This document shows positions 18,653 through 26,118 of a stretch of 64,000 nt of DNA, piece by piece. Source of the DNA: Sphingopyxis fribergensis. GTDB taxonomy: Bacteria; Pseudomonadota; Alphaproteobacteria; Sphingomonadales; Sphingomonadaceae. Location of the stretch: NCBI RefSeq assembly GCF_000803645.1, contig NZ_CP009122.1, positions 658,501 through 722,500 on the forward strand, written 5' to 3'. The notes below the pieces were generated by a model. It saw nothing but the letters and a program-made list of their open reading frames with translations. It was not told the origin of the DNA and did no database searches. The position numbers and the translations under genes were made by a program. Positions within the stretch are counted from its first letter, which is position 1. Every line of letters begins with the position of its first letter.

Positions 18653-19903
18653 ATGAGCACCGAAGTCAAAGTCCCCACGCTGGGCGAAAGCGTTACTGAA
18701 GCCACGATCGGCGAATGGCTGAAGAAGCCCGGCGAGGCGGTTGCGCTCGACGAGCCCATCGCGAGCCTTGAAACCGACAAGGTCGCGGTCGAAGTGCCGT
18801 CGCCCGTCGCCGGCGTGATGGGCCAGCAACTCGCCGCGGTCGGCGACACCGTCAACGTCGGCGCGGCGATTGCGACGATCGAGGCCGGCGGTGCGGCGGC
18901 TGCTCCGGCACCGGCCGCTGCTGCCCCGGCGTCCGCACCGGCTGCGAAGGCCGAAGCCGCTGCGCCGGCTCCCGCCGCGACCGCAGCGCCGGTCAGCGAG
19001 AGCGTCGATACGGTCACTACCATGTCGCCCGCCGTCCGTCGTCTCGTGCTGGAGCATGGCGTCGACCCGACGAAGATCCAGGGTAGCGGCAAGGACGGCC
19101 GGCTGACCAAGGAAGATGTGCTCGCGGCCGCGAACAACGCGCCTGCCGCCGCTCCGGCTCCGGCCGCTGTTGCTGCCGCGCCCGTCGCGGGTGGCACGCC
19201 GGGCCGCAAGGAAGAGCGCGTCAAGATGACGCGCATGCGTCAGACGATCGCGAAGCGGCTGAAGGCGGCGCAGGACACCGCCGCGATGCTGACGACGTTC
19301 AACGATGTCGACATGTCGGCGGTGATGGCCACGCGCGACAAATATCGCGAAAGTTTCGAAAAGAAGCATGGCGTGCGCCTCGGCTTCATGAGCTTCTTCA
19401 CCAAGGCGGTCGCGCTCGCGGCGCACGATATCCCTGCGGTCAATGCGCGCATCGATGGCGACGAGATCGTCTATCACGACTATCTCGATGTCTCTGTCGC
19501 GGTCAGCGCCCCGAACGGCTTGGTCGTGCCCGTCGTGCGCAATGCCGACAGCCTGAGCTTTGCCGACATCGAAAAGGCGATCGCCGACCTCGGCAAGCGC
19601 GCCAAGGACGGCACGCTGACGATCGACGACATGACCGGCGGCACCTTCACCATCTCGAACGGCGGCGTGTTCGGCGGCCTGATGTCGACCCCGATCATCA
19701 ACCCGCCGCAGTCGGCGGTGCTCGGCCTCCACCGCATCGAGGATCGCCCGGTCGTGCGGAACGGCGAGATCGTGATCCGCCCGATGATGTATCTGGCGAT
19801 GAGCTATGACCACCGCCTGATCGATGGCCGCGAGGCGGTGACCTTCCTCAAGACGATCAAGGAAGCGATCGAGGATCCGACGCGGTTGCTGATCGATCTT
19901 TAG
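18653..19903 (+). CDS. sucB: 2-oxoglutarate dehydrogenase E2 (dihydrolipoyl succinyltransferase)
   Basis: A 416-residue E2 subunit with one lipoyl domain (K43 in ETDKVAVE), an Ala/Pro linker (about 80-118), a peripheral-subunit-binding domain (about 123-158), a second Ala/Pro linker and the catalytic domain ending in SYDHRLIDG with H387 and D391. It accepts succinyl from E1 and passes it to CoA; LpdA reoxidises the lipoyl group. The gap to lpdA, normally short, is filled by a GIY-YIG gene between two hairpin repeats, beginning 9 bases after this stop. Confidence 0.96.
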   Translation: MSTEVKVPTLGESVTEATIGEWLKKPGEAVALDEPIASLETDKVAVEVPSPVAGVMGQQLAAVGDTVNVGAAIATIEAGGAAAAPAPAAAAPASAPAAKAEAAAPAPAATAAPVSESVDTVTTMSPAVRRLVLEHGVDPTKIQGSGKDGRLTKEDVLAAANNAPAAAPAPAAVAAAPVAGGTPGRKEERVKMTRMRQTIAKRLKAAQDTAAMLTTFNDVDMSAVMATRDKYRESFEKKHGVRLGFMSFFTKAVALAAHDIPAVNARIDGDEIVYHDYLDVSVAVSAPNGLVVPVVRNADSLSFADIEKAIADLGKRAKDGTLTIDDMTGGTFTISNGGVFGGLMSTPIINPPQSAVLGLHRIEDRPVVRNGEIVIRPMMYLAMSYDHRLIDGREAVTFLKTIKEAIEDPTRLLIDL

Positions 19904-19911
19904 CGCTATGC

Positions 19912-19939
19912 GCTCCTGCGAACGCAGGAGCCCAGGGTG
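19912..19939 (+). repeat. hairpin repeat, left copy
   Basis: GCTCCTGC-GAAC-GCAGGAGC is an 8-bp stem with a GAAC tetraloop, followed by the single-stranded tail CCAGGGTG. The tail and loop type match the right copy in inverse orientation, and the GAAN-loop plus CCCAG plan recurs at 33948-34027. Confidence 0.8.
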
Positions 19940-19974
19940 GGACAAGCTGCCATTCGGTCTTCACGGAGAATTGA

Positions 19975-20268
19975 ATGAACAAACCCGGATATATCTGCCT
20001 GATGGCCAGTGGCCGCAACGGGACGACATATTTGGGTGTTACCAGTGATCTTCTGACGCGGGCTTGGCAGCACCGCAACGAAGTGATCGACAGCTTCAGC
20101 AAGAAATATGGCTGCATGCGGTTGGTCTGGTACGAGGCGTTTGACGATATTCAGCAAGCGCGTCAGCGCGAGCTGCAAATGAAGAAATGGAAGCGGGCGT
20201 GGAAAGTTGAACTGATCGAACGCGATAATCCACAATGGCTGGATTTGTTCGACAGGCTATCGCTTTGA
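19975..20268 (+). CDS. GIY-YIG nuclease family protein
   Basis: A 97-residue single-domain GIY-YIG protein of the small bacterial group. GYICLM and TYLGVTS form the two halves of the signature, the conserved Arg is in LLTRAWQHR, and the catalytic Glu is in QRELQMKKW. There is no DNA-binding domain beyond the nuclease core. GGAGA lies 5 bases before the ATG. The reading frame uses A/T-rich codons more than sucB or lpdA, suggesting a separate origin. It lies between inverted hairpin repeats, which could be its substrates. Family members cleave DNA, but the biological role of this short class is unknown. Confidence 0.88.
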   Translation: MNKPGYICLMASGRNGTTYLGVTSDLLTRAWQHRNEVIDSFSKKYGCMRLVWYEAFDDIQQARQRELQMKKWKRAWKVELIERDNPQWLDLFDRLSL

Positions 20269-20296
20269 CACCCTGGGTTCCTGCGTTCGCAGGAAC
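20269..20296 (-). repeat. hairpin repeat, right copy (inverted)
   Basis: On the minus strand this reads GTTCCTGC-GAAC-GCAGGAAC followed by CCAGGGTG. Compared with the left copy, the second base pair from the stem base is T:A instead of C:G, so the stem is kept. It starts directly after the GIY-YIG stop codon. Confidence 0.8.
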
Positions 20297-20312
20297 ACTT
20301 ATGGAGTGAGTT

Positions 20313-21710
20313 ATGGCTGATTACGACTACGACGTCCTTGTCATCGGTTCTGGCCCCGGCGGTTATGTCGCGGCGATCCGCGCGGCGCAGCTGGGCCTGA
20401 AGACTGCGTGCGCCGAAGGGCGCGAGACGCTGGGCGGCACCTGCCTCAACGTCGGCTGCATCCCGTCGAAGGCAATGCTCCACGCCTCGGAATATTTCGA
20501 CGCCGCCGCCAATGGCGCGATGGCGAAGATGGGGATCGACGTAACCCCCAAGCTGAACCTGCCCGCGATGCACGGCCAGCGGATCGACGCGGTGAAGGGC
20601 CTGACCGGCGGCATCGAATTTCTGTTCAAGAAGAACAAGGTCGACTGGCTGAAAGGCTATGCGAACTTCACCTCCGCCGACACGGTCGAGGTTGCAGGCA
20701 AGGCCTATCGCGCGAAGAATATCATCATCGCCACCGGCTCGTCGGTGACGCCGCTTCCGGGTGTCGAAGTCGATAACGACAAGCAGGTCATCGTCGATTC
20801 GACCGGCGCGCTCGAACTCGCGAAGGTGCCGGGCCATATGGTCGTCATCGGCGGCGGCGTGATCGGGCTCGAACTAGGCAGCGTGTGGCGCCGCCTGGGT
20901 GCGAAAGTGACTTGCGTCGAGTTCCTCGACCAGATCCTGCCCGGCATGGACGGCGACGTCCGCAAGGAAGCGAACAAGATATTCAAGAAGCAGGGCATCG
21001 AATTCAAGCTCAAGACCAAGGTCATCAAGGCCGAGGTAAAGGGCAAGAAGGCGGTCCTGACGCTCGAACCCGCCGCTGGCGGCGATGCCGAAACGCTCGA
21101 AGCCGATGTCGTGCTCGTCTCGATCGGCCGCCGTCCGAACACCGAAGGGCTCGGCCTCGACAAGGCGGGCCTCGCGGTCAACCAGCGCGGCCAGATCGAA
21201 ACCGACCATGATTTCGCGACGCAGGTCCCCGGCATCTGGGCGATCGGCGACGTCATTCCGGGCCCCATGCTCGCGCACAAGGCGGAGGACGAAGGCATCG
21301 CCTGCGCCGAGAATATCGCCGGGCTGACCGGAATCGTGAATCACGACGTCATCCCGTCGGTCGTCTACACTTGGCCCGAAATCGCCGGCGTCGGCCTGAC
21401 CGAAGAGCAGGCGAAGGAAAAGGGCGAGGTCAAGGTCGGCAAATTCCCGATGCTCGCAAACAGCCGCGCCAAGACCAACCACGAACCCGACGGCTTCGTA
21501 AAGGTGATCGCCGATGCCAAGACCGATCGCGTGCTGGGCGTTTGGTGCATCGCGAGCGTGGCGGGCACGATGATCGCGCAGGCGGCGCAGGCGATGGAAT
21601 TCGGCGCGACGTCCGAAGACATCGCCTATACCTGCCACGCGCATCCGACGCACAGCGAAGCGATCAAGGAAGCCGCGATGGCGGTGACGGGCAAGCCGAT
21701 CCACATCTGA
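20313..21710 (+). CDS. lpdA: dihydrolipoyl dehydrogenase (E3)
   Basis: A 465-residue flavoprotein disulfide reductase. The FAD loop GSGPGG is at 12-17, the redox disulfide C44/C49 in GGTCLNVGCIPSK, an NAD-binding GGGVIGLE block lies mid-protein and the catalytic dyad region HPTHSE is near 444-449. It reoxidises dihydrolipoamide of the 2-oxoglutarate complex with NAD+ and may also serve other lipoyl complexes. GGAG at about 20303 precedes the ATG. Position downstream of sucB is conserved in alphaproteobacteria; the intervening repeat unit is the unusual part. Confidence 0.96.
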   Translation: MADYDYDVLVIGSGPGGYVAAIRAAQLGLKTACAEGRETLGGTCLNVGCIPSKAMLHASEYFDAAANGAMAKMGIDVTPKLNLPAMHGQRIDAVKGLTGGIEFLFKKNKVDWLKGYANFTSADTVEVAGKAYRAKNIIIATGSSVTPLPGVEVDNDKQVIVDSTGALELAKVPGHMVVIGGGVIGLELGSVWRRLGAKVTCVEFLDQILPGMDGDVRKEANKIFKKQGIEFKLKTKVIKAEVKGKKAVLTLEPAAGGDAETLEADVVLVSIGRRPNTEGLGLDKAGLAVNQRGQIETDHDFATQVPGIWAIGDVIPGPMLAHKAEDEGIACAENIAGLTGIVNHDVIPSVVYTWPEIAGVGLTEEQAKEKGEVKVGKFPMLANSRAKTNHEPDGFVKVIADAKTDRVLGVWCIASVAGTMIAQAAQAMEFGATSEDIAYTCHAHPTHSEAIKEAAMAVTGKPIHI

Positions 21711-21733
21711 TACGTGACAAGGGGGGAGAGATT

Positions 21734-23071
21734 ATGGCGAAGCATTGGCTCTGGGCAGCGGCTTCGCTCGCTCTCTCCCTTATCGCGACCGGGGCGCAGG
21801 CGGCACCCGACCTCAATACCGCGAATGCGCAGCTGACCGCGCTGCTGGACAAGAACTACCCGGCGCTCGATGCGCTTTATCGCGATCTCCACCAGAATCC
21901 CGAACTCGGGCTGCAGGAGGTCCGCACCGCGGGCATCCTCGCCCAGCAACTGCGCAAGGCGGGTTTCGCCGTGACCGAGAAGGTCGGCGGGACCGGCGTC
22001 GTCGGCGTGCTCAAAAATGGAGAAGGCCCAACCATCCTTATCCGCGCCGATATGGACGCGCTGCCGATGGAGGAAAAGACCGGGCTTGCCTGGGCGAGCA
22101 AGGCGCGCGCAACCTACGAGGGCAAGGATGTGCCCGTCATGCACGGGTGCGGGCACGACACGCATGTCGCCTATCTGGTCGGCGTCGCGCAGGCTTTGAG
22201 CGCGATGCGCGATAGCTGGTCGGGGACCGTCGTGTTGATCGGCCAGCCCGCCGAAGAGATTTTGAAGGGCGCGAAGGCGATGCTCGACGATGGGCTGCTG
22301 ACGCGTTTTCCCAAGCCCGATTATGGCTTCGCCGCGCATGTGCTGAACGGCCCCACGGGAACGGTCGGGATCAAGGCGGGCACCGCTTTCTCGGCTTCCG
22401 ACAGCTATTCGATCATTTTTCACGGCCGCGGCGGGCATGGCTCGATGCCCTCGATGGCGCTCGACCCGATCCCGATTGCGGCGCGCTTCGTCACCGATGT
22501 GCAGACGGTGATCAGCCGCGAAAAAGACCCGGCCGCGTTCGGCGTGCTGACGATCGGCGCAATCAACGCGGGCAGCGCGCCGAACATCATCCCCGACAGC
22601 GCGGAAGTGAAGGTCAATATTCGCTCGCTGACCCCCGAAGTGCGCCAGCTGCTGCGCTCGGGCGCCGAACGGTCGGCAAAGGCGGCGGCGATGATGGGCA
22701 ACGCGCCCGAACCGACGATCACTTATCTGACCGGCACTGCCAGCCTTGTGAACGATGAATCGATGGCGGCGAACGGTTTTGCGACGCTGAAACCCGTGTT
22801 TGGCGACCGGCTGCTTTTCGCGCCTGCGAGCGCCGCCCCCGTTTCGGCGAGCGAAGATTATTCGGAGTTCGTCGATGCGGGCATACCGTCGCTCTATTTC
22901 GCGATCGGCGGTTACGATCCCGCCATGCTCGCCGACCTGAAGGCGAAGGGCCAGCCGGTGCCGACCAATCACTCGCCTTTCTTCGCGCCCAAGGCCGAGC
23001 CAGTGATCCGCAATGCCGTCGCCGCGATCGTTCTCTCGGTCATCGGCGGCGTGCGTCCCGACGCGAAATAG
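21734..23071 (+). CDS. exported M20 family amidohydrolase/peptidase
   Basis: A 445-residue M20D-type metallohydrolase (amidohydrolase/hippuricase group) with an N-terminal signal peptide cleaved near GAQA-AP. Metal ligands are visible in MHGCGHDTH and GQPAEE, the dimerisation domain follows with GRGGHGSMP, and a later His lies in NHSPFF. Family members hydrolyse N-acyl amino acids or small peptides. ATG 21734 follows a strong GGGGGGAGAG site. It trails lpdA by 23 bases and may be co-transcribed, but a periplasmic hydrolase is functionally separate from the TCA enzymes. Confidence 0.88.
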   Translation: MAKHWLWAAASLALSLIATGAQAAPDLNTANAQLTALLDKNYPALDALYRDLHQNPELGLQEVRTAGILAQQLRKAGFAVTEKVGGTGVVGVLKNGEGPTILIRADMDALPMEEKTGLAWASKARATYEGKDVPVMHGCGHDTHVAYLVGVAQALSAMRDSWSGTVVLIGQPAEEILKGAKAMLDDGLLTRFPKPDYGFAAHVLNGPTGTVGIKAGTAFSASDSYSIIFHGRGGHGSMPSMALDPIPIAARFVTDVQTVISREKDPAAFGVLTIGAINAGSAPNIIPDSAEVKVNIRSLTPEVRQLLRSGAERSAKAAAMMGNAPEPTITYLTGTASLVNDESMAANGFATLKPVFGDRLLFAPASAAPVSASEDYSEFVDAGIPSLYFAIGGYDPAMLADLKAKGQPVPTNHSPFFAPKAEPVIRNAVAAIVLSVIGGVRPDAK

Positions 23072-23080
23072 AGCCGAGCT

Positions 23081-23710
23081 TTGTTCGACATCGACAATGC
23101 GCTGATCGTCCGGTTGCTCGACCTTGTCGGCATCGGCGTCTTCGCGCTGTCAGGGGCGCTGATGGCTGTGCGGCTGCGGCAAACTTTGGTGACCGCCGCC
23201 TTCTTTGCGCTGGTGACGGGCGTCGGCGGCGGCAGCGTGCGCGACCTGTTGATCGGCGCGCCGGTCTTCTGGATTCAGGACGGCGCGATCGCCGCGGTAT
23301 GCATCGCGATTGCATTAGTCGTCTGGATCACGCCCGAACGTTGGTGGCAGGGCCAATTGCTCGAATGGGCCGACGCGGTGGGGCTCGCCGCCTACGCCGT
23401 CTTTGGCACGGCAAAGGCGATCGCGTGGGGCGTGCCCCCGGCTCCGGCGCTGCTGATGGGCGTGATCACCGGATGCGTGGGCGGCACGATCCGCGACATA
23501 TTGGCCGGCGTGCCCTCGATTATCGTGCGGCCGGAAGTCTATGTGACCGCGGCGGCACTGGCGTCGGGACTGTTCCTGCTGCTGCAATGGCTTGGCGCGG
23601 GGACGCCGGTTGCGGCGGTAACCGGCGCAGTCGCCGGGTTCATCCTTCGTGGCGCCGCGATCCGCTGGTCGCTTGCGCTGCCCGCCTATCGCGATCCCAA
23701 AAGCGGATAG
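23081..23710 (+). CDS. UPF0126/TRIC-like membrane protein
   Basis: A 209-residue membrane protein with about six or seven spans and the duplicated family motif: VGGGSVRDLL in the first half and CVGGTIRDIL in the second. This internal repeat defines the UPF0126 (YicG) family, related in fold to trimeric intracellular cation channels. Some relatives transport glycine or small ions, but specificity is not shown here. TTG 23081 gives a start 9 bases after the amidohydrolase stop; no better start is seen. Confidence 0.82.
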   Translation: MFDIDNALIVRLLDLVGIGVFALSGALMAVRLRQTLVTAAFFALVTGVGGGSVRDLLIGAPVFWIQDGAIAAVCIAIALVVWITPERWWQGQLLEWADAVGLAAYAVFGTAKAIAWGVPPAPALLMGVITGCVGGTIRDILAGVPSIIVRPEVYVTAAALASGLFLLLQWLGAGTPVAAVTGAVAGFILRGAAIRWSLALPAYRDPKSG

Positions 23711-23760
23711 GCCAAATCGGCTAGACTTGCCAAATCGCGAAACTCTGTCAGTTTCGCCTT

Positions 23761-25089
23761 ATGAACAGTGATGTCAGCACCATCGCCCAACGGGTGCGCG
23801 ACCAGGCGCGCGCCTTGCCCGACCTGTTCGGCCGCTTCGATTTCGACAAGGCGCCCGAACGCTGGGCGCCCGAAGCCGATGCGGTGAGCGAGCTCGGCCG
23901 TGTCCGCAGCATCGACCGTGCGGCCTATCTGGACGATCCCGACCTGCTTGCGCGGATCCGCGAATATACGATGCTCGGCGACCGGACGGGCGATGCCTAT
24001 GCCGCGCTGATGCCAAGCCTCGGGTTCCAGCAGACCGTCGCGATGCTCGTCGATGCGTGCGACAAGGGAATCGATGCGGTTGCGGACGCGCCGCCCGAAC
24101 TCGTGGCTCTCATCCGCGAGATGGAACAGAGGCCCGAATGGCTCGACATGCAATTGGTCGAGGAGGGCGCCGCCTATGAGCGCAACGCGACCGCGAACCT
24201 GTCGCCCTTCCTGATCCGCGGCGCATTCATCGCGACCTTCCTCAACAAATATTCGGCGCTGCCGATGGCGCTGACCGGGACGCTCGGCCAGGCGACGGCG
24301 GCGCGGCGAGTCAAGGAAACAGCGACCTTCTTTGCCACGACCGCGCTTCCCGGCGCGCTCGCCCGCTATGGACCGGGGTTCAAGGCGGCGGCGATGGTGC
24401 GGCTGATGCATTCGATGGTGCGTGTCAATGTGTTGTCGCGGCCGGGCATGTGGGACGCCAAAACCTATGGCATGCCGATCCCGCAGCTCGACCAGATGCC
24501 CGCGGGGCTGATCCCGGTTTATTTCCTGTCGCAGGAGGTGCTGGCAAAGGGGCGCACGCGCTTCACCCGGCTCGAACGTGCGCGCGTCGAGCTGGCGCGC
24601 TATCGTAGCTATCTGCTCGGGCTGCCCGAGGATTTGCTCGCCGACACACCGGAGGAGATCGTCCGCATCTGGCGCACGCGCAGCGCGACCTTGCGCTACG
24701 AATATGACGACCAGGTCTGCGGCGGGCTGCTCCGCGCGACGATGGACGCCGAGCTGTCGAAGGACAGGTCGCCAAAGGGGCAGGTCAAGCGCCGCCTCGA
24801 ACATTCGGTCAGCCGCGTTTTCTTTGTGAAGGCATTTCTGGCCGGCGACGAGGATCGCGCCGCGAATGTCGGCGTGCCGGTGCGCCGCCGCGACCATCTT
24901 GTCTATGGCGCGACGATGCTCGGCATCGCGGGGCGCATGGCGGCGTACCGGGTCGCCTCGCGCCTGCCGGTGATCCGCCATCTCGCCGATCGCCGCCTTG
25001 TCTATCGGATCGAGCGCCAGCTCGCCGAATATGGCCGCGCCGAATTCATCTCCAACGCCGCGAATTACAAACCCGCGACGGCCAGCTAG
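23761..25089 (+). CDS. oxygenase MpaB family protein (DUF2236)
   Basis: A 442-residue, largely helical protein of the DUF2236/MpaB family, which includes latex-clearing (rubber oxygenase) haem proteins and fungal MpaB. The conserved core MVRLMHSMVRVN, with the likely haem-ligand His, is present, as are the charged QQTVAMLVDACDK and LNKYSALPMALTG blocks. There is no signal peptide, so unlike secreted Lcp it should act in the cytoplasm or on the membrane. Reaction unknown; oxidation of a hydrophobic substrate is the family trend. It is followed 23 bases later by an alpha/beta hydrolase. Confidence 0.75.
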   Translation: MNSDVSTIAQRVRDQARALPDLFGRFDFDKAPERWAPEADAVSELGRVRSIDRAAYLDDPDLLARIREYTMLGDRTGDAYAALMPSLGFQQTVAMLVDACDKGIDAVADAPPELVALIREMEQRPEWLDMQLVEEGAAYERNATANLSPFLIRGAFIATFLNKYSALPMALTGTLGQATAARRVKETATFFATTALPGALARYGPGFKAAAMVRLMHSMVRVNVLSRPGMWDAKTYGMPIPQLDQMPAGLIPVYFLSQEVLAKGRTRFTRLERARVELARYRSYLLGLPEDLLADTPEEIVRIWRTRSATLRYEYDDQVCGGLLRATMDAELSKDRSPKGQVKRRLEHSVSRVFFVKAFLAGDEDRAANVGVPVRRRDHLVYGATMLGIAGRMAAYRVASRLPVIRHLADRRLVYRIERQLAEYGRAEFISNAANYKPATAS

Positions 25090-25112
25090 GCTTTTCGAAC
25101 CAAAGGATTTTC

Positions 25113-26015
25113 ATGCAGACAGACCAGGCGGCCGTGAATGGCATCAGCATCACCTATGAAGACAAGGGGCCAAAGGGCGCGCCCGTCATCCTGTTGGTCA
25201 TGGGGCTTGGCGGCCAATTGACGTTGTGGCCCGACGAGTTCGTCGATGCGCTGAACGAGCGCGGTTTCCGCACCATCCGCTACGACAATAGGGACGTTGG
25301 CCTGTCGACGCGCTTCGACGCCGAGGGCGTACCGAATGTCAAATGGATGATCGTGAAATCGGTGATCGGGCTGCCGATCCGGCCGGCTTACACGCTTGCC
25401 GATATGGCGGCGGACGGTATCGGCCTGCTCGATCATCTCGGTATCAAACGCGCGCACATCGTCGGTGTGTCGATGGGCGGCATGATCTCGCAGCATATCG
25501 CCGCGCGTTATCCGGAGCGCGTGCTGTCGCTGACCTCGGTGATGTCGACGACGGGCAACCGCCGCCTGCCGCGCGCGCAGAAACAGGCGATGCAGGTGCT
25601 CGCGAACCGCCCGATGAACGGCGACAAGGAGGCGCTGATCGCTTATTCGGTGGGCGCCGCACGCGTGATCGGCAGTCCCGGCTATCCGGCGGCCGAGGAT
25701 CGGCTGCAACGCCGCGTGCGCGCCGATTTTGAACGCGGCTGGTATCCGCAGGGCGTTGCGCGGCAGATGGCGGCGATTGTCGCCGATGGCGACCGGCGTC
25801 CGATCCTGAAAGATATCAAGGCCCCGACGCTGGTGATCCACGGCGAGGATGATCCGCTGGTGCCGCTTCCGGGCGGGCGCGACACGGCGGCCAATATCGC
25901 GGGCGCACGGCTGCTGACGATCCCCGGCATGGGGCATGACCTGCCGCTCGGCCTGGTCGACACGATGGCGGACGCGATTGCCGAGCATGCGAAAGCGGTT
26001 GCGGTGCCAGCTTAG
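25113..26015 (+). CDS. alpha/beta hydrolase
   Basis: A 300-residue cytoplasmic alpha/beta hydrolase. The oxyanion region is MGLGGQ, the nucleophile elbow GVSMGG, the acid Asp lies in GEDDPLVP and the catalytic His in GMGHDLP. The fold resembles proline iminopeptidase and TAP-like esterases. The start ATG is preceded by AAAGGATTTTC. It follows the MpaB-type gene closely and may process that enzyme's product; this is inference. A hairpin repeat pair lies after its stop. Confidence 0.86.
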   Translation: MQTDQAAVNGISITYEDKGPKGAPVILLVMGLGGQLTLWPDEFVDALNERGFRTIRYDNRDVGLSTRFDAEGVPNVKWMIVKSVIGLPIRPAYTLADMAADGIGLLDHLGIKRAHIVGVSMGGMISQHIAARYPERVLSLTSVMSTTGNRRLPRAQKQAMQVLANRPMNGDKEALIAYSVGAARVIGSPGYPAAEDRLQRRVRADFERGWYPQGVARQMAAIVADGDRRPILKDIKAPTLVIHGEDDPLVPLPGGRDTAANIAGARLLTIPGMGHDLPLGLVDTMADAIAEHAKAVAVPA

Positions 26016-26032
26016 ATAAAAGTCATGCGCCG

Positions 26033-26110
26033 CCGCGAAAGCGGGGGCCCATCTCCGGTCGGTGCTATTTCAAAACGGGCAGGAGATGTATCCCCGCCTT
26101 CGCGGGGATA
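26033..26110. repeat. paired inverted hairpin repeat between hydrolase and sppA
   Basis: Two 24-bp copies (26033-26056, and 26082-26105 inverted) agree at 20 of 24 positions and share CCGCGAA, GCGGGG and a CATCTCC tail. The right copy extends to a perfect 9-bp stem TATCCCCGC with a 4-base loop (26089-26110). It lies between convergent genes and may also help end transcription. Confidence 0.7.
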
Positions 26111-26118
26111 GACAGTGG

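Larger units (their letters stand above)
19912..20296. mobile_element. candidate mobile unit: GIY-YIG gene between inverted hairpin repeats
   Basis: Two 28-bp units in inverted orientation (19912-19939 and 20269-20296) bracket one small nuclease gene. Aligned in the same orientation they agree at 26 of 28 positions, and the two mismatches pair with each other in the hairpin. The unit fills the sucB-lpdA gap: it starts 9 bases after the sucB stop and ends 16 bases before the lpdA start. No target-site duplication is evident. Mobility is inferred from the layout. Confidence 0.5.
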
